Assembly (NCBI RefSeq): GCF_024809975.1
Contig: NZ_JANUDY010000005.1
Span: 310,001-374,000, forward strand
Origin: Comamonas sp. BIGb0152
GTDB taxonomy: Bacteria; Pseudomonadota; Gammaproteobacteria; Burkholderiales; Burkholderiaceae_C
Reading direction: 5' to 3'
DNA: 64,000 nt
A program made the translations under genes and the position numbers. Shown here piece after piece: positions 15,097 to 27,831 of the stretch. The stretch's first letter is position 1. Each line of letters starts with the position of its first letter. The notes beneath the pieces are model-generated. The model was not told the DNA's origin, did not search any database, and saw only the letters and a program-made list of their open reading frames with translations.

Positions 15097-16757
15097 ACGC
15101 GCCTGCCTTTCGTTATGTAGAACAACCGCCTGACTGGGAAACGCATGAGCGCCCCGTGCTGCCGGGCTCGCCCGCGCGGCTGCAGCACACGCTGCCCCGG
15201 CGCTTGGCCTACATCTTGGTGGGCCTGTTTGTGGGCCTGGTCGGCGGTCTGGGCAATGGGCTGGTGACCGCCAATCTGACCTCCATCCAGGGCCAGTTGG
15301 GACTCACCCCGGTGGAGGCCGCCTGGCTGCCCGCCGCCTATGTGATGGTCAATGTGACGGCCAACCTGCTGGTGTTCAAAAGCCGCCAGCAGCTGGGCCT
15401 GCGGGTGTTTGCCGAATGGGGCCTGGGCATTTATGCGCTGCTGGCGCTGCTGCACGTGTTTGTCGAGGGCTACACCATGTCCATCATCGTGCGGGCCGTG
15501 GCCGGTTTTGCTGGCGCCACCACCACCTCGCTGGCTGTCATGTATGTGATGCAGGGCTTCCCGGTCTCCAAGGTGCCCTCGGCCTTCATCCTGGGCATGA
15601 ACATGTCCTCGATCGCCGTGCCGCTGGCCTGGGTGCTCTCGCCCTCGCTGGTCAACGTCAACCCCTGGCCCCATTTGTATGCGTTTGAGGCCGGGCTGGC
15701 GCTGATGGCCTTTGCCGCCGTGGTGGTGCTCAAACTGCCGCGTGGCCTGCAGATCCATGTGTTTGAGCCGCTGGATTTTGTGACCTTCTTGCTGGTGGCG
15801 CCAGCCGTTGGCCTGCTGTGCGCGGTGCTGGCCCAGGGCGTGAATGCCTGGTGGTTCAGCACCCCTTGGCTGGCCTATGCGCTGATCGCCTCGCTGCTGT
15901 TGTTTGCGCTGGCCGCCCTGCTGGAGTACAGCCGGCGCACGCCGCTGATCCAGCTGCGCTGGCTGATGCACCCGACCACGCTGACCTTTATGGCCGGGGC
16001 CATCATGATGCGCTTCATGATCTCGGAGCAGAACTACGGCGTGGTCGGCCTGCTGCGCGCCATGGGTGTGGTGCCCGAGCAGCTGCAGGCGCTGTATGGC
16101 GTCATTTTTGTCGGCATGCTGCTGGGCGTGATCGTCGGTGCGGCTACTTTCAGCCCTCAGGCCATCCTGCCGCAGATCCTGACCTCGATCCTGCTGATCG
16201 GCGTGGGCGGCTGGCTGGATCTGCACTCCACCAGCCTGAGCCGCCCGCATGACTTTTTCTTCAGCCAGTTTTTGATCGCGTTCTCGGCGGCGCTGTTCAT
16301 GGGGCCGGTGATGATGATCGGCATCCAGCGTGCGCTGGGCAAGGGGCTGGACCATATGGTCACCTTTGTGGTGCTGTTCTCGGTCACCCAAAGCCTGGGC
16401 GGTTTGCTGGGCCCCGCGCTGCTGGGCAGCATCCAGCAGCAGCGCGCCCAGCTTTACACCCAGGCCATTGCGGCCGATATGCCGGTGACCAACCCGCTGG
16501 TCGCGCAGCGCCTGGCCCAGCAGTCCCAAGCGCTGGGCCGCACCATCACCGACCCGGTGCAGCGCGGTGCCCAAAGCCAGGCCCAGCTGGTGCAGGTGAT
16601 CCGGCGCGAGGCCGCCGTGCGCGCCTTCAACGATGTGTTCCGGGTGATTGGCGCGATGGCGCTGGCCTTTCTGGCCTGGGCGTTCTACCGCGTGCTGCGC
16701 CAGCGCATGCTGGCCTGGCTGGCGCGGCGCCGAGGCGCGCTGCCGGCGCCCGTCTGA
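15093..16757 (+). CDS. MFS transporter, DHA2/EmrB-like, inner-membrane part of a tripartite pump
   Basis: A 554-aa permease with about 14 predicted helices. The region GLGNGLVTANLTSIQGQLGL followed by TPVEAAWLPAAYVMV corresponds to the first helices of DHA2 drug:H+ antiporters such as EmrB. It is somewhat longer than EmrB (512 aa), with a soluble segment near the C-terminus (QQQRAQLYTQAIAADM and following) before the last helix. It is co-translated with the TetR gene (4-nt overlap) and is followed by a HlyD-type adaptor and an outer-membrane factor, so it should pump a toxic organic compound out of the cell. Confidence 0.87.
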   Translation: MNAPAFRYVEQPPDWETHERPVLPGSPARLQHTLPRRLAYILVGLFVGLVGGLGNGLVTANLTSIQGQLGLTPVEAAWLPAAYVMVNVTANLLVFKSRQQLGLRVFAEWGLGIYALLALLHVFVEGYTMSIIVRAVAGFAGATTTSLAVMYVMQGFPVSKVPSAFILGMNMSSIAVPLAWVLSPSLVNVNPWPHLYAFEAGLALMAFAAVVVLKLPRGLQIHVFEPLDFVTFLLVAPAVGLLCAVLAQGVNAWWFSTPWLAYALIASLLLFALAALLEYSRRTPLIQLRWLMHPTTLTFMAGAIMMRFMISEQNYGVVGLLRAMGVVPEQLQALYGVIFVGMLLGVIVGAATFSPQAILPQILTSILLIGVGGWLDLHSTSLSRPHDFFFSQFLIAFSAALFMGPVMMIGIQRALGKGLDHMVTFVVLFSVTQSLGGLLGPALLGSIQQQRAQLYTQAIAADMPVTNPLVAQRLAQQSQALGRTITDPVQRGAQSQAQLVQVIRREAAVRAFNDVFRVIGAMALAFLAWAFYRVLRQRMLAWLARRRGALPAPV

Positions 16758-16792
16758 ACCCCCTTTGGACCCTTATCTACAAAGCAACAACA

Positions 16793-18007
16793 ATGTCTGA
16801 TACTGAAAACACTTCTCCCAACGCTGCACCCGCTCCCACAGCGGTGCCTGCAGCGCCCCAAGCCACGGCGGCCCCTGCCGCCACTCCGGCGCCCGCCGCC
16901 CCCGCGCCTGGGCCTGCGCCCGCTGCCTCACCCACCGCCAAGCTGATCCGGCCCAGCCGCCGTGCGGTGCTGACCATGGCGGTCGTCGCATTGGCGGGTG
17001 TGCTGCTGGTGCTCTGGGCCTGGAAGCTGCCGCCCTTTGCCTCCGACATGATGCGCACCGACAACGCCTATGTGAGGGGCCAGATCACCGTGCTGGCCCC
17101 CCAGGTCAGCGGCTATGTGACGGAGGTGAATGTGCAGGACTTTGCCCATGTCAAACGCGGCGATGTGTTGCTGCGCATTGATGCCCGCATCTACGAAGAA
17201 AAGGTGGCCCAGGCCCAGGCGCAGCTGGACAATGCCCGCGCGCAGCTGGCCAACTCCGACCAGACCCAGGCGCAAAACCGTGCCAACCTGGGCGCGCGCC
17301 AGGCCAGCCTGTCGGCGGTGGATGCTGAGGCCCGCCGCGCGGGCGCTGATCTGCAGCGGGTCGAGGACCTGGCCGCGCGCGGCTCGGTGTCGCTGCGCGA
17401 GCGTGACCAGTCGCGCGCCACCAGCCAGCTGGCCAAGGCCAATGTGCAAAAGGCGCAGGCCGATATCCGCATTGGTGAGCAAAGCATCAAATCCACCCAG
17501 GTGGCGCGCGCCAGCCTGGAGGCCCAGGTAAAGGCTGCCCAGGCCCAGCTGGGGCTGGCCCAGATCGACCTGGACAACACGGTGGTGCGCGCGCCGCGTG
17601 ATGGCCAGATCAGCGAGGCCTCCGTGCGCCAGGGCCAGTACGTGGCCTCGGGCACCCAGCTGCTGTTTTTGGTGCCTGACCAGCTCTGGGTGGTGGCCAA
17701 CTTTAAGGAAACCCAGATCGCCCACATGCAGCTGGGCCAGGCCGCGAGCTTCTATGTGGATGCGCTGGAAGGCGCGCAGCTGCGCGGCCATATCGAGCAG
17801 ATGGCACCGGCTACCGGCTCGGAGTTCAGCGTTATCAAGGCAGACAACGCCTCGGGCAACTTCATCAAGATCGTGCAGCGCCTGCCCATTCGCATTGCCA
17901 TCGAGCCCGACCAGCCGCTCGCTGCCCGCCTGCGCCCCGGCATGTCGGTGGAAGTGCAGGTGGACACGCGCGCGGCCAAGGCCGCTGCGCAAGGAGAACA
18001 GCCATGA
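16793..18007 (+). CDS. HlyD/EmrA-type periplasmic adaptor
   Basis: A 404-aa membrane-fusion protein. An unusual 50-residue Ala/Pro-rich cytoplasmic leader precedes the single membrane anchor (VLTMAVVALAGVLLVLWAW). Then come the split biotinyl-lipoyl domain (DNAYVRGQITVLAPQVSGYV and VVRAPRDGQISEASVRQGQY), a long coiled-coil hairpin rich in Gln/Ala between them, and a beta-barrel domain. It joins the MFS pump to the outer-membrane channel. It lies 35 nt after the MFS gene and overlaps the channel gene by 4 nt. Confidence 0.9.
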   Translation: MSDTENTSPNAAPAPTAVPAAPQATAAPAATPAPAAPAPGPAPAASPTAKLIRPSRRAVLTMAVVALAGVLLVLWAWKLPPFASDMMRTDNAYVRGQITVLAPQVSGYVTEVNVQDFAHVKRGDVLLRIDARIYEEKVAQAQAQLDNARAQLANSDQTQAQNRANLGARQASLSAVDAEARRAGADLQRVEDLAARGSVSLRERDQSRATSQLAKANVQKAQADIRIGEQSIKSTQVARASLEAQVKAAQAQLGLAQIDLDNTVVRAPRDGQISEASVRQGQYVASGTQLLFLVPDQLWVVANFKETQIAHMQLGQAASFYVDALEGAQLRGHIEQMAPATGSEFSVIKADNASGNFIKIVQRLPIRIAIEPDQPLAARLRPGMSVEVQVDTRAAKAAAQGEQP

Positions 18008-19452
18008 CCCGCACCCCGCATTTGCGCGGCCCGGCATGGACCACGCTGACGACCCTGGGCATGGCCTTGCTGCTGGCCGGTTGCGCACCGGCCTTGCGCC
18101 AGGCGCCCGCCGATGCGGCCGTGACCGTGCCCAGCGCCTGGGCGCAGACCGAGGCCGCTGCCACCAGCGGGCCAGAGGCAGCGGTGCCCGTGGCCTGGTG
18201 GCAGGCCTTTGGCGATGCGCAGCTCAACGGCTATGTGCAGGCCGCACTGGCGCGCAATGCCAACCTGCAGGTGGCCGGCACCCGCGTAGCCGCTGCCCGC
18301 GCCCAGCTGGCGGCGGCGGATGCGGCCATGCAACCTAACCTGTCGCTGGGCGCCAATGTGGGCGCCACCCATACCTTGACGGCCTCGGGCATCACCACCA
18401 GCCGCTCCGTTCAGCCGCAGCTGCAGGCCAGCTGGGAGCCCGATCTGTGGGGCCGGCTGGGGGACCGCAGCACGGCGGCCGATCTGCAGTACCGCGCCAG
18501 CCAGGCCGACCGCGATGCGGTGGCGCTGACCGTGGCGGCCACCACGGCCCAGGCCTATGTGGATCTGCTGGGCCGCGAGGCGCAACTGGCGCAGACGCGC
18601 CAGACCTTGCAGACCCGCAGCACGGCGCTGCAACTGGCGCGGGACCAGGAATCGGTGGGCTATATCTCGCGCCTGCAGGTGACGCAGGCGCAGGCCGAGT
18701 ACGAGGCGGTGCAGGGCCAGATCCCGCCGTTGGAGCTGGCCATTGCGCGGCAGTACAACGCCTTGCAGTTGCTGGCCGGTGATGTGCCCGCCGTGCGTGC
18801 TACCGCTGCGGCCGATGGCCAGGGTTTTGCCCGCCTGCAGATGCCGGTGGTGCCCGCTGCACTGCCCTCGACCCTGCTGCGCCGCCGGCCCGACCTGGTG
18901 CAGGCGGAGCTCAACCTGGCCGCCAGCGATGCCAGCCTGCGCGCCAGCCGCGCCGCCTACCTGCCCCAGCTCAACCTCAGCGCCAGCGCGGGGCGGCTGT
19001 TTGTCAATGCGCTGCAGTACAACCCCATCAATGTCTGGAGCCTGGGTGCCAGCGCGCTGGCGCCGCTGTTTGATGGCGGCCGGCTCGACGCGCAGTACGA
19101 CAGCGCCACCGCCCAGCGCGACCAGGCCGCCTATGCCTACCGGGGCGCGGTGCTGTCGGCGCTGGGCGATGTGGAAAACGCGTTGGTGGGCGTGCAGCGC
19201 CTGGCCGAGCAAGAGCAGGCGGCCGAGCGCCGCCGCGCCGTGCTGGCCCAGACCCTGGGCTATGCCAAGGACCGCTATGAGGCCGGCTATGCCTCCTACC
19301 TGGAGCAGATCGATGCCCAGCGCAACCTGTTCCAGGCCGAGACCGAGCTGGTCAACCTGCGCCAAAGCCGGCTGGACAACCAGATTGCGCTGTACCGCGC
19401 GCTGGGCGGTGGCTGGTCGGCCGATGCCATCTTGCCGACTGCTGCAGATTAG
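18004..19452 (+). CDS. NodT-family outer-membrane efflux lipoprotein
   Basis: A 482-aa outer-membrane factor (TolC superfamily, NodT/OprM lipoprotein type). The signal peptide ends in a lipobox, LLLAGCAPAL, so it is probably acylated at that Cys. Two OEP repeats are visible, one around NLQVAGTRVAAARAQLAAAD and one around RRPDLVQAELNLAASDASLR, as in the family. It completes the tripartite pump with the EmrB-like and EmrA-like proteins, and its ATG overlaps the adaptor stop codon. Confidence 0.92.
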   Translation: MTRTPHLRGPAWTTLTTLGMALLLAGCAPALRQAPADAAVTVPSAWAQTEAAATSGPEAAVPVAWWQAFGDAQLNGYVQAALARNANLQVAGTRVAAARAQLAAADAAMQPNLSLGANVGATHTLTASGITTSRSVQPQLQASWEPDLWGRLGDRSTAADLQYRASQADRDAVALTVAATTAQAYVDLLGREAQLAQTRQTLQTRSTALQLARDQESVGYISRLQVTQAQAEYEAVQGQIPPLELAIARQYNALQLLAGDVPAVRATAAADGQGFARLQMPVVPAALPSTLLRRRPDLVQAELNLAASDASLRASRAAYLPQLNLSASAGRLFVNALQYNPINVWSLGASALAPLFDGGRLDAQYDSATAQRDQAAYAYRGAVLSALGDVENALVGVQRLAEQEQAAERRRAVLAQTLGYAKDRYEAGYASYLEQIDAQRNLFQAETELVNLRQSRLDNQIALYRALGGGWSADAILPTAAD

Positions 19453-19558
19453 GCGGGGCTTAAGCCGGGGCCAAAGCGTTGCGCCCAGCCCTCAGACGGG
19501 CAGTGCCTGGGGTGATCCCGGCGCGGCGGGCCCTGACGCCGCCGCATAATGCGCGAAT

Positions 19559-19578
19559 GCCCCATTCTGGGGCGTTTT
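19559..19578 (+). terminator. Short hairpin with T-run between efflux operon and NRPS-like gene
   Basis: GCCCC-ATTCT-GGGGC followed by GTTTT, 106 nt after the efflux operon and 53 nt before the synthetase start. The stem is only 5 bp of G/C pairs, so termination may be partial; it could equally attenuate read-through from the efflux operon. Confidence 0.4.
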
Positions 19579-19630
19579 GTGCAGGAGGGCGGTGCGCTTG
19601 CGCCTTCTGCAGCTGCCGGGTATTGCTGCC

Positions 19631-23691
<4,061 letters not shown>

Positions 23692-23704
<13 letters not shown>

Positions 23705-24321
23705 GGCTGAAATGGACCGTGCAGCCGCTGGCCCTGTCGCCAGCGCTGCTGGGCCGGGTGCAAGCCCAGGCGGTGACGATGGCTGCGCCGCCATCGGGCG
23801 CTTTGCCCCGCGAGCCCATGCGCGAGGCCGTATACCAGTCGCTCTGCCAAGCGCTGGCGCCGCAGCTGGGCTGTGCGCCTGAGCAACTCGCGGTGCAGCG
23901 CCGGGCCGGCCAAGCGCCGCAGCTGCTGCGCAACGGGCAGGTGCTGCCGGGGTGGCAACTGTCCATCAGCTATGCCGATGCCATGGCGGTATGGGCCTGC
24001 ACGCCACATGGCGCCGTCGGCATTGATGTGCAAGGCGCGCCCGGTGATGCCCAGACGGATATCGATGCCGCTGGCTGGCCGGCGGTGGCTGCGCTGTACC
24101 TGGAGCCCGAAGCGGCCGCTGCGCTGGCTGGCTTGCAGGGCCTGGCCTGGCAGCACGGTTTTGCGCAGCAATGGGCGCGGCTGGAGGCCCAGCTCAAATG
24201 CGCAGGCTTGGCGTTGACCGAAGTTGATGTTCGGCCAAGAGGCTGGAAAAATGGCATGGTTCTGAACGATCTACAGAGTGGTGCAGGGGCGCTGGCGCTG
24301 GCCTGGCGCGCGTCGGCCTAG
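23692..24321 (+). CDS. 4'-phosphopantetheinyl transferase-like protein
   Basis: A 209-aa protein with the two PPTase signatures: VGIDVQ (family GxDxE; the last acid is Gln here) and WARLEAQLK (family W-x3-E-A-x2-K). PPTases transfer phosphopantetheine from CoA to carrier-domain serines. The gene overlaps the end of the synthetase gene by 13 nt, so it is almost certainly the dedicated activator of Ser576 in that protein. Overall similarity to Sfp or AcpT is low, and the N-terminal 80 residues are diverged. The missing acidic residue in the first motif is worth noting but occurs in other PPTases. Confidence 0.75.
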
Positions 24322-24380
24322 GCGGCATCTGGCTTTAGCGCCCCCGTTACACTGGCTTGCACCGCTGCCGCTAGCAGAAA

Positions 24381-24439
24381 GCAGCCAGCGCCAGGCCCAT
24401 ATCGATACAACGAATAAATCGTTGGCGGCGCCTGGCTGC
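24381..24439. other. Imperfect long hairpin in front of an orphan binding-protein gene
   Basis: GCAGCCAGCGCC (24381-24392) can pair with GGCGCCTGGCTGC (24427-24439) with one bulged base and a 34-nt loop. It lies 50 nt upstream of the start of the downstream gene. It could be a terminator-like or regulatory structure, but no T-run follows directly. Support is weak. Confidence 0.3.
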
Positions 24440-24488
24440 ACTGCCATAGTGCGGCGTTTTGTTTTTGCATTGAATGAAGGAATCTGTG

Positions 24489-26111
24489 ATGCAACCCAGC
24501 ACTTTCTTGCAGCGCCGCAGCAGCTGGACGCGCAGCGCTTGCACACTGGCTATTGCCGGCGCAGTGGCCAGCATGGCATTTTCTGCCCAGGCATCCAACT
24601 TCCGCTGGACCCGCTCGGCCGATCTGTCGTCCTGGGATATCCATGCGCAGAATGTCGGCGTCAACAACTCGGTACACCGCGCGGTGTATGAGGCCCTGGT
24701 CGAGTACAACAGCCAGACGCAAAAGCCTGAGCCCTCGCTGGCGACCAAGTGGGAGCGCATCAGCCCCAAGCAGCTGCGCATCAGCCTGCGCAACGGCGTG
24801 ACTTTCAGCGATGGCTCGCCGCTGACGGCTGAGGACGTCAAGTTCTCGCTGGAGCGGGCCAAGGCCAAGAGCTCGGGCTTTGTGGTCTACACCCAAGGCA
24901 TAGACCGTATTGAGGTGGTCAATGCCACCACCTTGGATATCTTCTCGGACGTGCCCAACCCGGTGCTGGTCAACCAGCTGACCGAGCTGCGTATCATGAG
25001 CAAGCCCTGGGCGGTGCAGCACCAGTCCGAGGTGCCCAAGGACATCAAGGCCAAGGACGAGAACTATGCCCACCGCCATGCGCTGGGCACCGGCCCCTAT
25101 GTGCTCGACAGCTGGTCGCAGGATTCGCGCCTGGTGCTCAAGCGCAACCCGCAGTGGTGGGGCAAGACCCAGTACCCCAGCAACATCACGCAGGCGGTGT
25201 ACACACCCATCAAGTCAGACGCCACACGCACGGCAGCGCTGCTGTCGGGCGAAGTGGATTTCGTCATCGACCCGAGTATGAATGACCTGCAGCGCATCAA
25301 GCAGGCACCCAACCTGCAGGTGCTCGAATCCGCCGCCGACCGCACCCTGTTCCTGGGGATGGACCAGTTCCGCGACGAGCTGCCCCAGTCCAGCATCAAG
25401 GGCAAGAACCCCTTCAAGGATGTGCGCGTGCGCCAGGCGCTGTACCAGTCGATTGACATGGCCACCATCCAGCGCGTGGTGATGCGCGGCCTGGCCCAGC
25501 CCACCGGCACCCTGATTGCCCACCATGTGAATGGCTGGACCCAGCAGGCCGACAAGCGCCTGGCCTTTGACGCCGAGGCCGCCAAAAAGCTGCTGGCCCA
25601 GGCCGGTTATCCGGAGGGGTTTGAGTTTGAGTTCTCTTGCCCGGCGGGCCGCTACCCCAGCGACGAGCAGCTGTGCCAGGCCATCAGTGCCCAGTGGGCC
25701 AAGGTAGGCATCAAGGCCAAGCTGCGCACCTACCCGTTTGCCACCTACTTCCCGATGATCCAGCGCTACGAGGCCAGCGTTTATCTGCTGGGCTGGTCGG
25801 TGCCGACGTTCGATGCCTACTACAGCCTGCAGGCGCTGCTGCGCTCACCCGGCGGCAGCGGTGATGGCAACTTCAACCTGGGCCGCTATTCCGACCCACA
25901 GCAAGATGCAATGATCGAGCGCGTCAAGACCGAGACCGACCTGAAGCTGCGCAACCAGCTGATCGAGAAGGTGCTGCTCAACGAGCACAAAACCATCTCC
26001 CACATTCCGCTGTTCAACCTGATCACGCCCTGGGCTACCAGCAAAAAGGTCAGCATCCCCACCCGCGCGGACAACTACATCGACTGGCGTCTGTTGAATG
26101 TGGTGAATTAA
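24489..26111 (+). CDS. Periplasmic substrate-binding protein, SBP_bac_5 (peptide/nickel/opine) family
   Basis: A 540-aa family-5 binding protein. A Sec signal peptide ends around AFSAQA-SNFRW. Conserved blocks are DLSSWDIHAQNVGVNNSVHR, SDGSPLTAEDVKFSLERA, RHALGTGPYVLDSW and the C-terminal ISHIPLFN. The start at 24489 has AAGGA 8 nt upstream; the frame begins five codons earlier. Family members bind oligopeptides, glutathione, opines or Ni complexes for ABC import. No permease or ATPase genes are adjacent, so it is an orphan that must share a transporter encoded elsewhere. Its place after a poly-amino-acid synthetase locus may be chance. Confidence 0.88.
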   Translation: MQPSTFLQRRSSWTRSACTLAIAGAVASMAFSAQASNFRWTRSADLSSWDIHAQNVGVNNSVHRAVYEALVEYNSQTQKPEPSLATKWERISPKQLRISLRNGVTFSDGSPLTAEDVKFSLERAKAKSSGFVVYTQGIDRIEVVNATTLDIFSDVPNPVLVNQLTELRIMSKPWAVQHQSEVPKDIKAKDENYAHRHALGTGPYVLDSWSQDSRLVLKRNPQWWGKTQYPSNITQAVYTPIKSDATRTAALLSGEVDFVIDPSMNDLQRIKQAPNLQVLESAADRTLFLGMDQFRDELPQSSIKGKNPFKDVRVRQALYQSIDMATIQRVVMRGLAQPTGTLIAHHVNGWTQQADKRLAFDAEAAKKLLAQAGYPEGFEFEFSCPAGRYPSDEQLCQAISAQWAKVGIKAKLRTYPFATYFPMIQRYEASVYLLGWSVPTFDAYYSLQALLRSPGGSGDGNFNLGRYSDPQQDAMIERVKTETDLKLRNQLIEKVLLNEHKTISHIPLFNLITPWATSKKVSIPTRADNYIDWRLLNVVN

Positions 26112-26156
26112 GGGGCGGGGTAGGGAGGATCGGCGCTGCTGTCTGATAATGCCCGG

Positions 26157-27032
26157 ATGCGCCTGATGCCTCCCCGCCGCTCCTTCTTGCTCAGCTGTGC
26201 CGCTGCGGTGCTGGTGGGCTGTGCCTCCGAGCCGCCAGCGCCCGAGCCCGATGAGGCGCTGGCCCCTGCCAGCCTGCCGGTGCAGCTGCTGATGACCGAG
26301 GGTTTTGTGCCGGTGCACCGGGCGCTGGCCGGCCAGCTGATGATCCCCACCCAGATCCGCGCCGAGCCCGGCTACGGCGCGCCGCATGTGGTGGCGCAGG
26401 AGCTGACCCAGTACCTGCAGCAAGCGCGTTGTGTGGACCTGGTGCTGGCGCCGCGCCCCGTGTTGCAGCTGTTGCAGGCGCAAGGCCTGGTGCGCCAGGG
26501 TCGTCTCTACGATGTGGTGCGCTCACCGCTGATTGCCATCGTGCAGGCCGGCCGCCCTGTGCCGGTGCTCAAAGATACTGAAGACGCCAAGAAGATGCTG
26601 GAGGCCACCCGCAGCATCGCCTACCCCTCGGCCGATGGCGGTGACTTTATCGAGCAACAGCTTTTTCCTGAGCTGGATCTGAACGCCAAGGTGCTGCCCA
26701 AGAGCATCAAGGTGTTTGGTCCCCAGGTGGCGCAGCTGGTGGCGCGGGGCGATGCCGAGCTGGGCCTGCTGCTGCGCAGCGAGCTGCCCCGTGCTGCCGA
26801 TGTTCGGGTGGTGGGGAAAATCCCGCACCCCCTGGCCTATGAGGCGGTCTACAGTGCCGGCATTGCCCGCCAGGCCTGCAGCACCGCAGGGGCCCAGCTG
26901 CTGGCCCGCTTTTACCAGCGCGAAGCGGCGATGCACGACTGGGACGGCTCGGGCTGGGAGCCGGTGGCGGGCGTGTCGCAGCCGCCACCGCCGCCTGTCG
27001 AGCACCTCGACCCGAACGAATACCAGCCCTGA
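26157..27032 (+). CDS. Lipoprotein with ModA-like periplasmic binding fold
   Basis: A 291-aa protein with a lipoprotein signal (SFLLSCAAAVLVGCAS) and then a PBP-like domain of the ModA/molybdate type: small, with APRPVLQLLQAQGLVRQG and IAYPSADGGDFIEQQLFPEL followed by the VARGDAELGLLLRSEL helix. Such domains bind oxyanions or serve as sensor-like proteins. The C-terminus is Pro-rich. No transporter genes are next to it. It lies 45 nt downstream of the family-5 binding protein and is probably in the same transcript. The ligand is unknown. Confidence 0.65.
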   Translation: MRLMPPRRSFLLSCAAAVLVGCASEPPAPEPDEALAPASLPVQLLMTEGFVPVHRALAGQLMIPTQIRAEPGYGAPHVVAQELTQYLQQARCVDLVLAPRPVLQLLQAQGLVRQGRLYDVVRSPLIAIVQAGRPVPVLKDTEDAKKMLEATRSIAYPSADGGDFIEQQLFPELDLNAKVLPKSIKVFGPQVAQLVARGDAELGLLLRSELPRAADVRVVGKIPHPLAYEAVYSAGIARQACSTAGAQLLARFYQREAAMHDWDGSGWEPVAGVSQPPPPPVEHLDPNEYQP

Positions 27033-27046
27033 GGTTGCAAGAGGCT

Positions 27047-27673
27047 TTAGGCCTGGGCCAGCGCCGCTTGCACCGCAGGCCGTGCTGCGACGCGGGCATA
27101 GTGCGCGGCCACGCGCGGAAACGCGTTGATATCGACGCTGTCGCTCTTGAGCCAGCCGGCCATGGTGAACAAATAGCCATCGGCCACCGTGTACTGCTCA
27201 CCCATCACCCAGGTCTTGTCGCCCAGGTAGTGCTGCTCGATCAGCGCGAAGGCATCGCGCATGTTCTGCGGCACCTTGGCCTGCATGGCTTTTTGTGCCG
27301 CCTCGTCATCGGCCCAACGTGCCGCGCGTGGGCGGTGGGCGTGGCTGATGTGCACGGTCGAGGCCAGGTAGCTGTTGAACTCCTGCATGCGGGCGAGCTG
27401 GAACGGGTCGTCCAGCGGCGCCAGTTGCGCGGCCGGGTGGGTTTGCGCCACATACAGCAGCAAGGCGGCCGTCTCGGTCAGCACGCCTTGGGGGGTGGCC
27501 AGCGCCGGCACACGGCCCTTGGGGTTGATGGCCAGGTAGGCGGGTGCGCGCTGCGCACCTTCGGCCATGTTGAGGCGCTGGGCCTCAAAAGCGGCACCGG
27601 CCTCATGCAAGGCAATCAACACGGCCTGTGCGCAGGTTCCGGGGGCGTAGTAGAGGGTCAGGTCTTGGCGCAT
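27047..27673 (-). CDS. Glutathione S-transferase
   Basis: A 208-aa GST with an N-terminal thioredoxin-like domain (TLYYAPGTCAQAVLIALHEA, NPKGRVPALATPQG, TETAALLLYVAQ) and a helical C-terminal domain with TVADGYLFTMAGWL. The Cys in PGTCAQA at residue 14 matches the catalytic Cys10 region of beta-class bacterial GSTs. The ATG has an AAGGAG ribosome-binding site. It is convergent with the preceding lipoprotein gene and divergent from radA. The substrate is unknown; detoxification or thiol transfer is likely. Confidence 0.9.
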   Translation of the reverse strand: MRQDLTLYYAPGTCAQAVLIALHEAGAAFEAQRLNMAEGAQRAPAYLAINPKGRVPALATPQGVLTETAALLLYVAQTHPAAQLAPLDDPFQLARMQEFNSYLASTVHISHAHRPRAARWADDEAAQKAMQAKVPQNMRDAFALIEQHYLGDKTWVMGEQYTVADGYLFTMAGWLKSDSVDINAFPRVAAHYARVAARPAVQAALAQA

Positions 27674-27831
27674 GGGGGCTCCTTGGGGGGACGTGCCGCG
27701 GGGGCATGGGGTGGGCTAAAGCGTGGGCGAGCGCAGGACGGCTGCCACATTGCTTGGGGATGCTAATCGATTTGCCGCCCGCTCCGTGCGCTCGCCGTTA
27801 CCATGGGTGTCTGTACCGAAACATCTGTGCC

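Noticed and set aside
14832..16574. 580-aa frame antisense to the MFS pump
   Set aside because: Composition is His/Gln/Arg-rich without any domain; it is the usual shadow of a GC-rich gene with strong third-position bias. The same holds for 9398-10975 over lplT, 51022-52293 over the ampG-like gene and 20156-21634 and 21791-23794 over the synthetase.
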